Positions 6,442-6,463 of a stretch of 6,463 nt of DNA are shown in pieces; positions within the stretch are counted from its first letter, which is position 1; each line of letters opens with the position of its first letter. The notes under the pieces are model-generated. The model did not search any database, had not been told where the DNA came from, and was given only the letters and a program-made list of their open reading frames with translations. The stretch is from the NCBI GenBank assembly GCA_964526285.1, contig CAZGIW010000134.1:1-6463 (forward strand), written 5' to 3'. This DNA is from CAYMAZ01 sp964526285. GTDB lineage: Bacteria; Bacteroidota; Bacteroidia; Bacteroidales; DTU049. Both the position numbers and the translations under genes were made by a program.

Positions 6442-6463
6442 AACCTCAATGTAGAATTTGAAA
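6442..6463. other. Short right-edge sequence with no visible feature
   Basis: Only 22 bases follow the barrel C stop. No hairpin, terminator or new start is visible, so whether the operon ends here cannot be decided. Confidence 0.6.

Noticed and set aside
6442..6463. Bacteroidota-type promoter -7 box (TAGAATTTG) after barrel C
   Set aside because: The spacing between TA and TTTG is three bases, not two. No convincing -33 TTTG is seen upstream, and the window ends before any start.
1..6463. tRNA, rRNA, CRISPR arrays, insertion sequences or SusC/SusD genes
   Set aside because: I looked for them and saw none. The genes are packed with gaps of 14 bases or fewer, leaving no room for separate RNA genes, and no transposase or TonB-dependent receptor motifs appear.

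Overview
The window looks like a piece of an AT-rich genome of the phylum Bacteroidota. Three signs point there. Two proteins end in type IX secretion (T9SS) type A sorting domains. The lipoprotein signals end in S-C, and the other exported proteins have signal peptides ending just before Gln. There is also little sign of Shine-Dalgarno sequences ahead of the starts. The genus cannot be read from the sequence.

All seven genes lie on the + strand. The gaps between them are 10, -8, 7, 14 (or 2, depending on the start chosen), 12 and 11 bases, so they read as one operon continuing from the left edge. In order they are: (1) a large 5'-truncated secreted glycoside hydrolase with a DUF5060-like sandwich, a clan-A-type TIM barrel and a T9SS tail (3-2741); (2) a small outer-membrane beta-barrel-like protein, 'barrel A' (2752-3474); (3) lipoprotein A, lipocalin-like (3467-3919); (4) barrel-like protein B (3927-4655); (5) a headless copy of the hydrolase C-terminus, with the distal beta-sandwich and T9SS tail but no signal peptide and no catalytic domain (about 4658-5185); (6) lipoprotein B (5198-5674); (7) barrel-like protein C (5686-6441). 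The last 22 bases hold nothing recognisable.

The main point of the window is its repeated architecture. The string hydrolase tail - lipoprotein - barrel occurs twice: gene 1 tail / lipoprotein A / barrel B, then gene 5 / lipoprotein B / barrel C, with barrel A inserted in the first unit. Barrels A, B and C share aligned motifs, B and C in the same residue register. The two hydrolase tails are clearly related. The simplest reading is an ancient tandem duplication of a three-gene surface module, followed by loss of the front of the second hydrolase. That loss left its tail starting almost exactly at the stop codons of barrel B.

A working model, which is inference: the hydrolase is exported by T9SS and held at the cell surface, and the barrel and the lipocalin-like lipoprotein are its dedicated outer-membrane partners in binding or handling a glycan. 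Nothing in the sequence identifies the substrate. There is no SusC/SusD pair in the window, so it is not a visible classical polysaccharide utilisation locus.
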